A stretch of DNA of 51,211 nucleotides from JBFHDX01 sp041584475 (GTDB lineage Bacteria; Pseudomonadota; Alphaproteobacteria; UBA8366; JADFVY01). The notes under the pieces are model-generated. The model was not told the origin of the DNA, searched no databases, and worked only from the letters and a program-made list of their open reading frames with translations. Below are positions 37,627-44,733 of the stretch, piece by piece. Each line of letters opens with the position of its first letter. Positions within the stretch are counted from its first letter, which is position 1. The position numbers and the translations under genes are program-made. The stretch is from the NCBI GenBank assembly GCA_041584475.1, contig JBFHDX010000014.1, forward strand, positions 1 through 51,211. The letters run 5' to 3'.

Positions 37627-38220
37627 TTACCGTACCGGGTTTTCGGGTCCACGGCCCCGGAAGCGGTCCACGAACGCCGCCGCGGAGGCGGGTTCGAACG
37701 GATCCAGTCGGAGCAACCGGTTCCACGCCGTCAGAACGATTTCTTCTCCGAGTCCGGGCGCCGGGACGACGACGATACCGCTCCACTGTCCTCCGTAGAG
37801 ACCGGCCCAGGACTCGAGCGTCTGCAAGACGCCCGCCGCAGGCTTGTCGTAATAGATCACGATCATGCCGTGCTCCAGCGAATGGACGAGTCTGCTGGGC
37901 GGCTGAGCGGTCTCGTACACGCCGGGATTGATCCATTGCGGGTCGTGCCGGCCCGAGGCGGGGAAACGCTCGCGATAGCCCGCCGACTCGCCGACCGAGG
38001 TATGGCCGGTACCAGCAGAGGGCGGGCGCTCGACACGCGAAAGGGCGTCTTGGCCCGCTGCCGCGAGCGCGAGAAAGCGTTCTTCTTCGCCCCCGCGCGC
38101 CTGCCAGTCCCAGACGGCCCAGCCGGTGAACGCGATCACGGCGCCGATGACCACCCACTCCCACGGCTTCAGGCGGCGGCGCTTGCGTATTTTCTTGGCC
38201 CTGGTCTTGCTGGCTGCCAT
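37627..38220 (-). CDS. DUF3105-like membrane-anchored protein
   Basis: A 197-residue protein with a Lys/Arg-rich start (TRAKKIRKRRRLKPWEW), a single membrane span (VVIGAVIAFTGWAVW) and an outside domain. That domain has the DUF3105 pattern: Tyr/Pro-rich segment FPASGRHDPQWINPGVYE followed by LVHSLEHGMIVIYY. The conserved His residues may bind a metal, but no function is known to me. AGGGG precedes the ATG. Confidence 0.75.
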   Translation of the reverse strand: MAASKTRAKKIRKRRRLKPWEWVVIGAVIAFTGWAVWDWQARGGEEERFLALAAAGQDALSRVERPPSAGTGHTSVGESAGYRERFPASGRHDPQWINPGVYETAQPPSRLVHSLEHGMIVIYYDKPAAGVLQTLESWAGLYGGQWSGIVVVPAPGLGEEIVLTAWNRLLRLDPFEPASAAAFVDRFRGRGPENPVR

Positions 38221-38271
38221 GCCAAACCCCTGCTCGGTTGTGCGGCGCGCGGCCCCGAATCGGCAGACGAT

Positions 38272-38347
38272 TGGTGCCGGCTGAGGGACTCGAACCCCCG
38301 ACCCTCTGATTACAAATCAGATGCTCTACCAGCTGAGCTAAGCCGGC
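38272..38347 (-). tRNA. tRNA-Thr (anticodon TGT)
   Basis: The minus strand folds as a complete 76-nt tRNA including encoded CCA: acceptor GCCGGCT, D-arm with AGCTCAGCTGGTAGAGC, anticodon arm CTGATTTGTAATCAG with loop TTTGTAA, and T-arm GGGGGTTCGAGTCCCTC. The anticodon TGT reads ACA (Thr). Confidence 0.95.
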
Positions 38348-38515
38348 CCGGTCGCCCGCGCGCCGCACAATACCGCCGGTCTCGGGGTGCGACAAGCGCA
38401 ACCATACCGGCCGAGGCGGCCCGGCCGGGCCGGCTCGGTGGTCCCCCAACGCGATCGATCACGAGCGGCTTGGCTAATACCGGGCGGCCAAGCTCACTTC
38501 GTTGCTGTCGCCCGT

Positions 38516-39028
38516 TCAATCCTCGATCTGGCCGCGGATCTGTCCACCGGGGAATGCATCGGTGTGCACATTGACGTAGGTCGCCCCGGCCTCGATCGCC
38601 TCGATCAGCGTCTCGAGGTCGCCGGGCTGAATTCCGCGCGGACCGCCCGGACCAATGACGTCGGAGGCCGCGATGACGCCCGCAACGGTTCCGCCCGCCG
38701 GCGGGCAGGGCGGAATGTGAGGCGCGGGCGCGTTTCCGAGGTTAGTACACAGGAACGCCGAGACACCGCCATTCTCCCATTCGTTGCCGAAGTGGATATG
38801 TGCCTGCTGCACGGGACTGCCAAGATCGCCGTAGCTCAGCTCGTATTCGATCGAGCCGCGTTTGTCCCTGATCTTTGCTTCGAAATCTCCGGTACCCGTT
38901 GCGGCGATGGCCGACACCTCTTTGAAGGCGCTCAACTCCGCCTCGGCGTTATCCGCTGCGGCGGGTACAGCGAAGGCCGGGAGAAGCAGTAACGTGGTTG
39001 CCAGCGTGACGACTCGCTTGTCGCTCAT
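38516..39028 (-). CDS. Secreted CHRD-domain protein
   Basis: A 170-residue protein with a Sec signal peptide (TLATTLLLLPAFAVPAAADN) and one CHRD domain. The conserved pattern is visible as SIEYELSYGDLGSPVQQAHIH and, at the end, ATYVNVHTDAFPGGQIRGQI. CHRD domains occur in exported bacterial proteins; their biochemical role is unclear. The ATG at 39026-39028 has GAGGAG 8 bases upstream. Its relation to the amyloid locus beyond it is unknown. Confidence 0.88.
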   Translation of the reverse strand: MSDKRVVTLATTLLLLPAFAVPAAADNAEAELSAFKEVSAIAATGTGDFEAKIRDKRGSIEYELSYGDLGSPVQQAHIHFGNEWENGGVSAFLCTNLGNAPAPHIPPCPPAGGTVAGVIAASDVIGPGGPRGIQPGDLETLIEAIEAGATYVNVHTDAFPGGQIRGQIED

Positions 39029-39334
39029 TATGTGCACTCCTCATCCGAATCGTTTATGGGTCCGACTGCGCGGCGCCGGGCAGGTTATGCTCCTGCCGCA
39101 CCGCGCCGCGAATGCATTCGCGTCGGGTTCAGCCCGCGTTCGCGCATTCGACCGAACTATGACGGGACTCCGGGGCATCCGGCAAGCCCGTCGACGGGCT
39201 TCCGGCTGCCAAATGGCGGCAGGCTGCGGGCATGCGGATCGAACTCGGTCGCCGATCAACAATGTCTTGCGAAACTAGACGCAGCCTTCACCAATGTCGG
39301 GAATACGTCAGCGGTGGACCGGCGAGCACTCTTG
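39029..39334. other. Gene-free region with one hairpin
   Basis: A 306-bp gap between two minus-strand genes. AAGCCCG-TCGA-CGGGCTT (39184-39201) is a perfect 18-bp palindrome able to form a 7-bp hairpin. It lies about 130 bp beyond the end of the sigma-54 activator gene in its direction of transcription. There is no following T-run, so it is not a standard terminator. No coding frame is convincing. Confidence 0.4.
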
Positions 39335-40594
39335 TTAAAGTTTGGCCATCGTCGCCGATTTCCCGGCGGCATTACCGTGCGACGACTTTCGGCAGATACC
39401 GTGTTTGTGCATGTGGCGATATAGTGTAACTCGGGAAACGCCCAGGTACCTGGCTGTACGGCTTACATTGTTGCGATGTGCCGCCAGCGCTTCCCGGATC
39501 CGGTCGGCTTCGAGGTGTCCGCCGGTCTGGCACCGATCGACAACAGGCTCGGAAAACGAATTGCCATCGTGTCCATGTTCATCATCGGGATATCGTCGTC
39601 GCCCGCCGCCAGACTTCATTACGTCAGATGAGCCGTGGAGTTGATTTCCGAGGCGGAGATCGGCGGTTGAAATCCGCTTGCCGTCGGCGAGTATCACCGC
39701 TCGCCGAACGACGCTGATCAACTCGCGGATATTGCCGGGCCAGGAATAAGTGCGCATTGCCGCCCTAGCGGTTACCTCGATCCCATCAAATGAGCGGTTG
39801 GCCTCGCGGCTGAATTTTTTCAGGAAGTATGTGCCCAATCGCTCGATGTCCTCGCCTCGTTCGCGCAATGGCGGCAGCGTGATGGACAAGACATTCAAAC
39901 GATAGAAGAGATCAGCGCGAAAACGATCCATCGCAATCAGTTCTCTAAGGTTCTCGTGCGTCGCAGAGATTATCCTGACGTCGACCTTGATGGAGCGACA
40001 ATTGCCGACACGCTGGACGGTCTTCTCTTCAAGAAACCGGAGCAGATGTGCCTGTAATTCCACGGGCAGGCTGCCCACCTCGTCGAGAAAGAGCGTTCCG
40101 CCAGCAGCAGCCTCGATCCGACCGATACGGCGCTGATGCGCCCCTGTGAAAGCACCCTTTTCGTGTCCGAAGAGTTCGGAGGCGATTAGCGAGTGAGGTA
40201 TTCCTGCGCAATTTATTGGAACGAACGGACCATCTCGATAACTGGAGCGCTTGTGGATAGCCCAGGCCGCCAGTTCCTTTCCTGTGCCGGTCTCGCCCCT
40301 GATCAATATGGGAGCATCAGTAACCGCGAACCTGCAAATCGACTCGATTGCGTCGAGCATGCCGGGACTGGAACCAATCATGCAGCGTACGGTTCCTCGC
40401 GCGACCGCATCGGTATCGACCCGCGTTGTTGCCTCTACCGCAATGATCTCCCCGAGCCGCTGCGCGAGCGGACGATTTGTCTCGACTTCATCTAGCAGTA
40501 TCTGAGCCAAACGTTCGGCACCGAGTGTCACGACTTCGTCGAGGCAAACCGCTGGGCCGTTTGTTGGCGGGTAGTGCGGTTGGGGTCGGCTCAT
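39335..40594 (-). CDS. Sigma-54 enhancer-binding transcription activator
   Basis: A 419-residue activator. The AAA+ core has Walker A GETGTGKE (residues 100-107), the sigma-54-contacting loop GAFTGA (147-152), Walker B GGTLFLDEV (165-173) and FRADLFYRLNVLSITLPPLR. A Fis-type helix-turn-helix lies at about 377-395 (RTARYLGVSRVTLYRHM). Only about 70 residues precede the core, with no receiver, PAS or GAF domain, so the input signal is not obvious. A GGGGG precedes the ATG by 7 bases. It is divergent from the curli operon, whose upstream region has a sigma-54 promoter. I infer it activates that operon. Confidence 0.9.
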   Translation of the reverse strand: MSRPQPHYPPTNGPAVCLDEVVTLGAERLAQILLDEVETNRPLAQRLGEIIAVEATTRVDTDAVARGTVRCMIGSSPGMLDAIESICRFAVTDAPILIRGETGTGKELAAWAIHKRSSYRDGPFVPINCAGIPHSLIASELFGHEKGAFTGAHQRRIGRIEAAAGGTLFLDEVGSLPVELQAHLLRFLEEKTVQRVGNCRSIKVDVRIISATHENLRELIAMDRFRADLFYRLNVLSITLPPLRERGEDIERLGTYFLKKFSREANRSFDGIEVTARAAMRTYSWPGNIRELISVVRRAVILADGKRISTADLRLGNQLHGSSDVMKSGGGRRRYPDDEHGHDGNSFSEPVVDRCQTGGHLEADRIREALAAHRNNVSRTARYLGVSRVTLYRHMHKHGICRKSSHGNAAGKSATMAKL

Positions 40595-40624
40595 CTGTGT
40601 GCCCCCGATGGCGGGCTATCCGTA

Positions 40625-40653
40625 GCCAACAGCAGTGCCATTGCCCAGGCAAT
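40625..40653 (-). promoter_or_regulatory. Palindrome and weak -24/-12-like site before activator gene
   Basis: ATTGCC-CA-GGCAAT is a perfect inverted repeat at 40640-40653. It adjoins, on the minus strand, TGGCAC-TGCTG-TTGGC. That has a perfect -24 box, but the -12 box reads GG where GC is expected at the 10-base spacing. If used, transcription would begin about 20 bases before the activator ATG. This could be an autoregulatory promoter, but the imperfect -12 makes it doubtful. Confidence 0.3.
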
Positions 40654-41043
40654 TGACCCAACCCTACGCCGAAGTAGACCGGCCTTTCTTCAACAGCAAC
40701 GCGAGCATCAATTCGTTAGATCTATCGTCGCTTTGCTCAAGATTGTTCGTTATCTCTTAGGGCGAGCACGATACGAAACACTGTTGTTAACGACGCGCGG
40801 ATTGAGCGTTTGCCGAAATCTTTATGCGGTGTTCTTTGGGAATGACCTCGTCACGCCGGTTCACGCGCCAAATGACGCGCTGACTTGGCGCAAAGCGCGA
40901 TCGGCTTTGTTCTCGAACGCCTCTTCGGCTATGACCCGCGATTGACGCCTCCCCGGCGGACAATATTCTTAAATTCGATTTCTTGACAGCCCGCCTCCTA
41001 GTAATTCCGCGTTGAAGATTACCGGCATGCATAGGGCTGATCG

Positions 41044-41057
41044 TTGATGTGGATCAA
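41044..41057. promoter_or_regulatory. Perfect FNR/Crp-family box TTGAT-N4-ATCAA
   Basis: TTGATGTGGATCAA matches the FNR-family consensus at all ten defined bases. Chance expectation in this window is about 0.05 with equal base use and lower in GC-rich DNA. Reading leftward, TAATCT (41021-41016) sits exactly 22 bases beyond the box, the spacing of a class II FNR-dependent promoter. That would drive the activator gene with a leader of about 400 nt. The downstream sequence on the other side gives only GGTAAG at that position. Confidence 0.5.
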
Positions 41058-41260
41058 TTTCGCTCCAGTTTGTCGCACTGGTAAGGGGATTCAGCCGCCA
41101 GATACCACAACAAAATAACTGTTAATAACGCCAAGCTTGATCGGTATCTTTTGCTCCAAGGTTCCGATTCATTGCGGCCGGAAAACCGGCGGTTTCCCGA
41201 CTTACGCCGGCCGATAAATCCTCCGGAAATCAAAAAAACGCGGCGTTTCACGACGACCGT

Positions 41261-41306
41261 CTGAAAACTGTAAACCCAACTGAAAATTGTAAACACAGGT
41301 TTACAG
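41261..41306. promoter_or_regulatory. Upstream activator repeats for the curli operon
   Basis: Two direct copies, CTGAAAACTGTAAACCC (41261-41277) and CTGAAAATTGTAAACAC (41280-41296), lie 19 bases apart. The second copy also forms the palindrome TGTAAAC-ACAG-GTTTACA (41288-41305). They are centred about 130-145 bases before the predicted sigma-54 start, the usual distance for enhancer-binding protein sites. The Fis-type DNA-binding domain of the neighbouring activator would suit such dyads. Confidence 0.6.
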
Positions 41307-41400
41307 TTCTAGAGCGTCGAATTGTCAATCTCGACTGTAACACGGCTGTTGCTGCGCCGAATATTCCCGATTCTACAATCATTAAGTGCGAGCACACGGC

Positions 41401-41417
41401 TTGGTATGCCTTTTGCT
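41401..41417 (+). promoter_or_regulatory. Sigma-54 (-24/-12) promoter of the curli operon
   Basis: TTGGTATGCCTTTTGCT matches the YTGGCACG-N4-TTGCW consensus with GG (41403-41404) and GC (41415-41416) exactly 10 bases apart, perfect TTGG and TTGCT boxes and two of four matches in between. The predicted start near 41428 gives a leader of about 94 nt before csgF. A divergent gene for a sigma-54 activator supports it. Confidence 0.65.
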
Positions 41418-41521
41418 CTGCATTTGAATTGATGCGCGTGTCCGGAGTTCCGGTGGCGAATTTGTCGGTGGACAATCATCGCCGGCCAGGCGAGCCAACT
41501 CTTCTCTCAAGGGAGGCCAAA

Positions 41522-41977
41522 ATGTTGGAGACACGGCAACGTACCGCAGCGCGCAAGTTCCTATTTATCATCCTTCTCTCTATCTCGCTGGGAAGGCCCG
41601 CCGAGGCAAGCGAGCTGACATACACCCCGATCAACCCGTCATTCGGCGGTAACCCGTTCAATTCTTCTCATCTCATCGGGCTTGCCGAGCTACAGAACCA
41701 ACACAGGGAGACGGCGTCACCATTACTAAGGCCGAGTTCGCTGAGCCAAGCCGATCTGTTCGTCCGAAGCCTCAGCTCGCGACTGCTCAGCGCGCTTGCC
41801 GGGCAGGTTACCGATGCCATCTTCGGCGATACGCCGCAGCAGTCAGGAACCATCGTTTTCGGCGATGTGACGGTGGATTTCGAGCGCGGACTGGAATTCG
41901 TGAACCTGACGATAACGGATGCGGCGTCTGGTTCGGTGACCGAAGTCAGCGTGCCGATCCTGCAAGGCGCGCCCTGA
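41522..41977 (+). CDS. csgF: Curli assembly protein CsgF
   Basis: A 151-residue exported protein. After the signal peptide (FLFIILLSISLGRPAEAS) comes the CsgF hallmark LTYTPINPSFGGNPFNSSHL, very close to the FxNPxFGGNPxN region that binds CsgG in known CsgF proteins. The C-terminal part has a helix (SQADLFVRSLSSRLLSAL) and beta strands (GTIVFGDVTVDFERG). CsgF caps the CsgG pore at the cell surface and helps nucleate fibres. The ATG at 41522 follows AAGGGAGG; the upstream open frame is 5' leader. Confidence 0.92.
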   Translation: MLETRQRTAARKFLFIILLSISLGRPAEASELTYTPINPSFGGNPFNSSHLIGLAELQNQHRETASPLLRPSSLSQADLFVRSLSSRLLSALAGQVTDAIFGDTPQQSGTIVFGDVTVDFERGLEFVNLTITDAASGSVTEVSVPILQGAP

Positions 41978-42053
41978 CGTTCCTGATCGTTTTTCTCGCT
42001 GCCGGCCCCGCGCGTGGTCGGCGAAGGTGCAACGAGACCGCGGGATACGTCCT

Positions 42054-42980
42054 ATGCGTTCGGTATATTCAGCAATCGCGTCGCTGGCTGGTGTGATGCT
42101 TGCAAGCTGTGCGTCGCCCACAGTGATCTCCGGGCCGCCCAGCGTCGCCGAGGGAACGGGCATTCACGCGGAGCTCATCGGCCTGCCCCCGCCCACCGGC
42201 AAGATTGCCGTCGCCGTCTACCGGTATGACGACCGAACCGGCCAGTTCGAGTTCAGCGACACGGTGCAGACCCTGTCCCGCGCGGTGACGCAGGGCGCCT
42301 CCGCCATCCTGATCAAAGCGCTGCAGGATGCCGGCGACGGTACCTGGTTCACGGTCGTCGAACGCGAGGGCCTCAACAACCTCTTGCGCGAGCGGCAGAT
42401 CATTCGGGAGACCCGTGCGCTTTACGAGGGCGGCGGCCAAGGACGACGACCTTCGCTGCCGCCGCTCCTGTTCGCCGGCATGATCATCGAGGGCGGGATT
42501 ATCGATTTCGATACCAACACCGCGACCGGCGGGGCGGGTGCCCGCGTCCTCGGCATCGGTGGTGCCGTCGAATACCGGATGGACACGGTCGTCGTCTACC
42601 TGCGCGCGATCAGCACGAACACCGGCGAGGTGCTCATGTCGGTCAATGTCTCGAAGACGATCTTCTCCATCGCGCTCGACGCCAATGTGTTCCGCTTCAT
42701 TGCCTCGGATGAAATCCTCGAGGTCGATGCCGGCGTTACCCAGAACGAACCTGAACATGTCGCGCTCAAGCAGGCCATCGAGAAAGGCGTGATGGCGCTG
42801 ATCTTCGAAGGCGTGAATCGACGATACTGGGCCTTTGCGGAAGAGACCACGGACGCCGCCGCCCTCATGGAGCGCTATTTCCTAGAGAAGCTCGAGCCGG
42901 CAGTGCTTAACTCATCGTCCGAGCAGTCGCGCGCGCAGTATCGGGACGCCTGGCAGCGGCGAACAGGGACAGACCAGTGA
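42054..42980 (+). CDS. csgG: Curli secretion channel CsgG
   Basis: A 308-residue lipoprotein: signal peptide ending LAGVMLASC with lipidated Cys19, then the CsgG domain. Recognisable segments are GKIAVAVYRYDDRTGQFEFS, WFTVVEREGLNNLLRERQII, LLFAGMIIEGGIIDFDTNT and VVYLRAISTNTGEVLMSVNV. CsgG forms the nonameric outer-membrane pore for curlin export. I start at ATG 42054 because it begins a clean lipoprotein signal; GTG at 42027 is in frame. It lies 76 bp after csgF. Confidence 0.95.
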   Translation: MRSVYSAIASLAGVMLASCASPTVISGPPSVAEGTGIHAELIGLPPPTGKIAVAVYRYDDRTGQFEFSDTVQTLSRAVTQGASAILIKALQDAGDGTWFTVVEREGLNNLLRERQIIRETRALYEGGGQGRRPSLPPLLFAGMIIEGGIIDFDTNTATGGAGARVLGIGGAVEYRMDTVVVYLRAISTNTGEVLMSVNVSKTIFSIALDANVFRFIASDEILEVDAGVTQNEPEHVALKQAIEKGVMALIFEGVNRRYWAFAEETTDAAALMERYFLEKLEPAVLNSSSEQSRAQYRDAWQRRTGTDQ

Positions 42981-43101
42981 GACGCCCTGTGCAATACACC
43001 GCTCCGGCGACGCAAACTCAAACGCCGCTAAGGCCGGCGATGGGCGATTTGTCGGCCGTGACCAACAGCCGAATGGCGTTGGGATTACGGTCGATTACGG
43101 A

Positions 43102-43131
43102 GGAGGTGCCGGGCTGCCACCCGACACCTCC
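43102..43131 (+). repeat. Hairpin between csgG and the first curlin gene
   Basis: GGAGGTG (43102-43108) pairs perfectly with CACCTCC (43125-43131). An inner CGGG/CCCG helix closes a 6-base loop, with one C-A mismatch between the helices. It lies 58 bp before the curlin start and has no T-run, so it looks more like an mRNA processing or stabilising element than a terminator. Confidence 0.5.
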
Positions 43132-43188
43132 CGAGCAGCCTCGAGCGAATCGAGGCCGTCCAACCAGCAAATGGATGGAGATGGAACT

Positions 43189-44634
43189 ATGAGACGATTA
43201 ATTTTCGTGTCAATGCTGGTAACCACATCGGCATTGATGTCATCGGCCGCTCTGGCCGCGACCTCGACCGTCACGCTTACGTCGACATCGGGAAATACGC
43301 TGACGATCAATCAATCCGGCGTCGGCACCGAGAACTCGAGCGTGTCGATCGACAACAGCGGAAGCCCGACCCCGGTTGCCGGCAACAACATGGTGACCGT
43401 CAATCAAATCGGCGCGCCGGCCTCTACACTCGAGTCGGGTGTGAGTTTGGTCGATCACGACACGAGCACCGTCAACGTGAACCAGGTCGGCGACCCTCTT
43501 TCGACAGCAACAACGATTTCCGAGGTGTCCGGGTCAAGAACGGTTGCGGCCCTCATCGACGTCCAGCAGGCAAATGCGCAAGCAGGCTTGGTCTCGACAA
43601 CCTCGTCCGCGGTGTCCGTTGATAATGGTGCCGGGGACACGGTGGCGGTGATCCAGGACGCCAATTCCGACGCTCTGAGCGGGGTTCGGATCGACGGCGT
43701 CGGCCTCGGCCTCAACAGGGTCGGCGTCCTCCAGGCGGCCGGCATCAATCTCAACTCCCTGGTCAGGATATCGGGCACGGAGAACGTGGTTGACGTCTTC
43801 CAGGATCTTGGCGCGGCGGACGCCACGTCGAACGTGTCTATCGCTGGCGACAGAAATACCGGCAATGTCCTGCAAAGCGCGGGCACCCTCGTGGTTTCGG
43901 CGATTACTGTGACGGGCAACGACAATGGGATTATCGTCGATCAGGTCGGAGGCACGAACCTGAACTCCGACATCGACATCACCGGCGACTTGAACAGGGC
44001 CAGTGTCATCCAGAAGGACGTCGATCACATTTCCGTGGTAACGATCCTACCGGGTAACGCCAACATCGTTGACGTCGCCCAGGCCGGGTCATTGCAACGC
44101 TCCGAGATCTCGATCGCCGGCGACGCGAACACGACGACCGTAACGCAGACTGGTGGGACCAACAGCTCCAACGTCGCGGTCACCGGCAACACCAACCAGA
44201 CCACAGTTAACCAGACGGACTTCGGTCACACATCGTTGGTGACGATCCTGCCGGGTATCGGCAACATCGTGGATGTCGCCCAGGCCGGGGAAATTCAGTT
44301 CTCCGATATCTTGATCGACGGCGATGGAAACATTGCCACGGTCAGACAGGCTGGCGGTAACAACGGTTCCGATATGGACGTGTTCGGCGACAAGAATCAA
44401 GTGAGCGTCGCCCAGGACAGGGCGAACAATAAGTCGATGGTCCTGCTCGATGGTCCGCCTAGCAGTGCCAACACGATCTTGGTGGAACAGTTCGGAGTCG
44501 CCAATGCATCCAACATCCATCTGGTGTTTTCGGACAGCAACTCGGTGACCCACCGACAATTGGGTGTGAGCGCGACAGCGAGCACGTCAATGTCCGGATC
44601 GGTCGGCAATACCGTGACCATAGTGCAAAACTGA
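43189..44634 (+). CDS. Large curlin-repeat amyloid protein
   Basis: A 481-residue secreted protein: signal peptide (FVSMLVTTSALMSSAALA), then about 13 repeats of 22-24 residues. The consensus is G-[DN]-x-N-x3-V-x-Q-x-G followed by an S/N-rich turn and a [IV]-x-[IV] strand (for example GDANTTTVTQTGGTN). This is the beta-solenoid logic of curlins, but the repeats are longer than the 18-20 residues of CsgA and low in the second Gln. A 67-residue block (TILPG...) is repeated almost intact at 44041 and 44242. GGAGATGGA precedes the ATG. It may be the major fibre subunit or a divergent CsgB. It follows csgF-csgG, its export machinery. Confidence 0.85.
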   Translation: MRRLIFVSMLVTTSALMSSAALAATSTVTLTSTSGNTLTINQSGVGTENSSVSIDNSGSPTPVAGNNMVTVNQIGAPASTLESGVSLVDHDTSTVNVNQVGDPLSTATTISEVSGSRTVAALIDVQQANAQAGLVSTTSSAVSVDNGAGDTVAVIQDANSDALSGVRIDGVGLGLNRVGVLQAAGINLNSLVRISGTENVVDVFQDLGAADATSNVSIAGDRNTGNVLQSAGTLVVSAITVTGNDNGIIVDQVGGTNLNSDIDITGDLNRASVIQKDVDHISVVTILPGNANIVDVAQAGSLQRSEISIAGDANTTTVTQTGGTNSSNVAVTGNTNQTTVNQTDFGHTSLVTILPGIGNIVDVAQAGEIQFSDILIDGDGNIATVRQAGGNNGSDMDVFGDKNQVSVAQDRANNKSMVLLDGPPSSANTILVEQFGVANASNIHLVFSDSNSVTHRQLGVSATASTSMSGSVGNTVTIVQN

Positions 44635-44642
44635 GTATTTCA

Positions 44643-44670
44643 GGGTCGGGTGCCTCCGGGCTCTCGACCC
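44643..44670 (+). terminator. Possible weak terminator or attenuator between curlin genes
   Basis: GGGTCG (44643-44648) and CGACCC (44665-44670) form a 6-bp stem with a 16-base loop just after the first curlin gene, followed by the T-rich GCCATTTTGTCATTT. The long loop and interrupted T-run suggest partial termination or mRNA processing rather than a strong stop. Confidence 0.35.
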
Positions 44671-44733
44671 GCCATTTTGTCATTTCGTGCCCCGGCTGGC
44701 GGGGCAAAACGAAACTCAGACCAAAGGCCGACC

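Larger units (their letters stand above)
40595..41521. other. 927-bp regulatory region between activator and csgF
   Basis: This AT-richer region has no convincing gene; a 123-codon frame at 40574-40945 lacks protein-like features and starts inside the activator gene on the other strand. It holds a palindrome near the activator start, an inverted repeat GCGCCAA-N13-TTGGCGC (40866-40892), an FNR-type box, an imperfect GGAAAACC-GGC-GGTTTCCC dyad (about 41180-41198), TGTAAAC repeats and a -24/-12 promoter. The better elements are listed separately. Confidence 0.6.

Noticed and set aside
40574..40945. 123-codon open frame at the activator's 5' side
   Set aside because: No ribosome site, no motif, begins inside the activator gene on the other strand and lies in an evident regulatory region.
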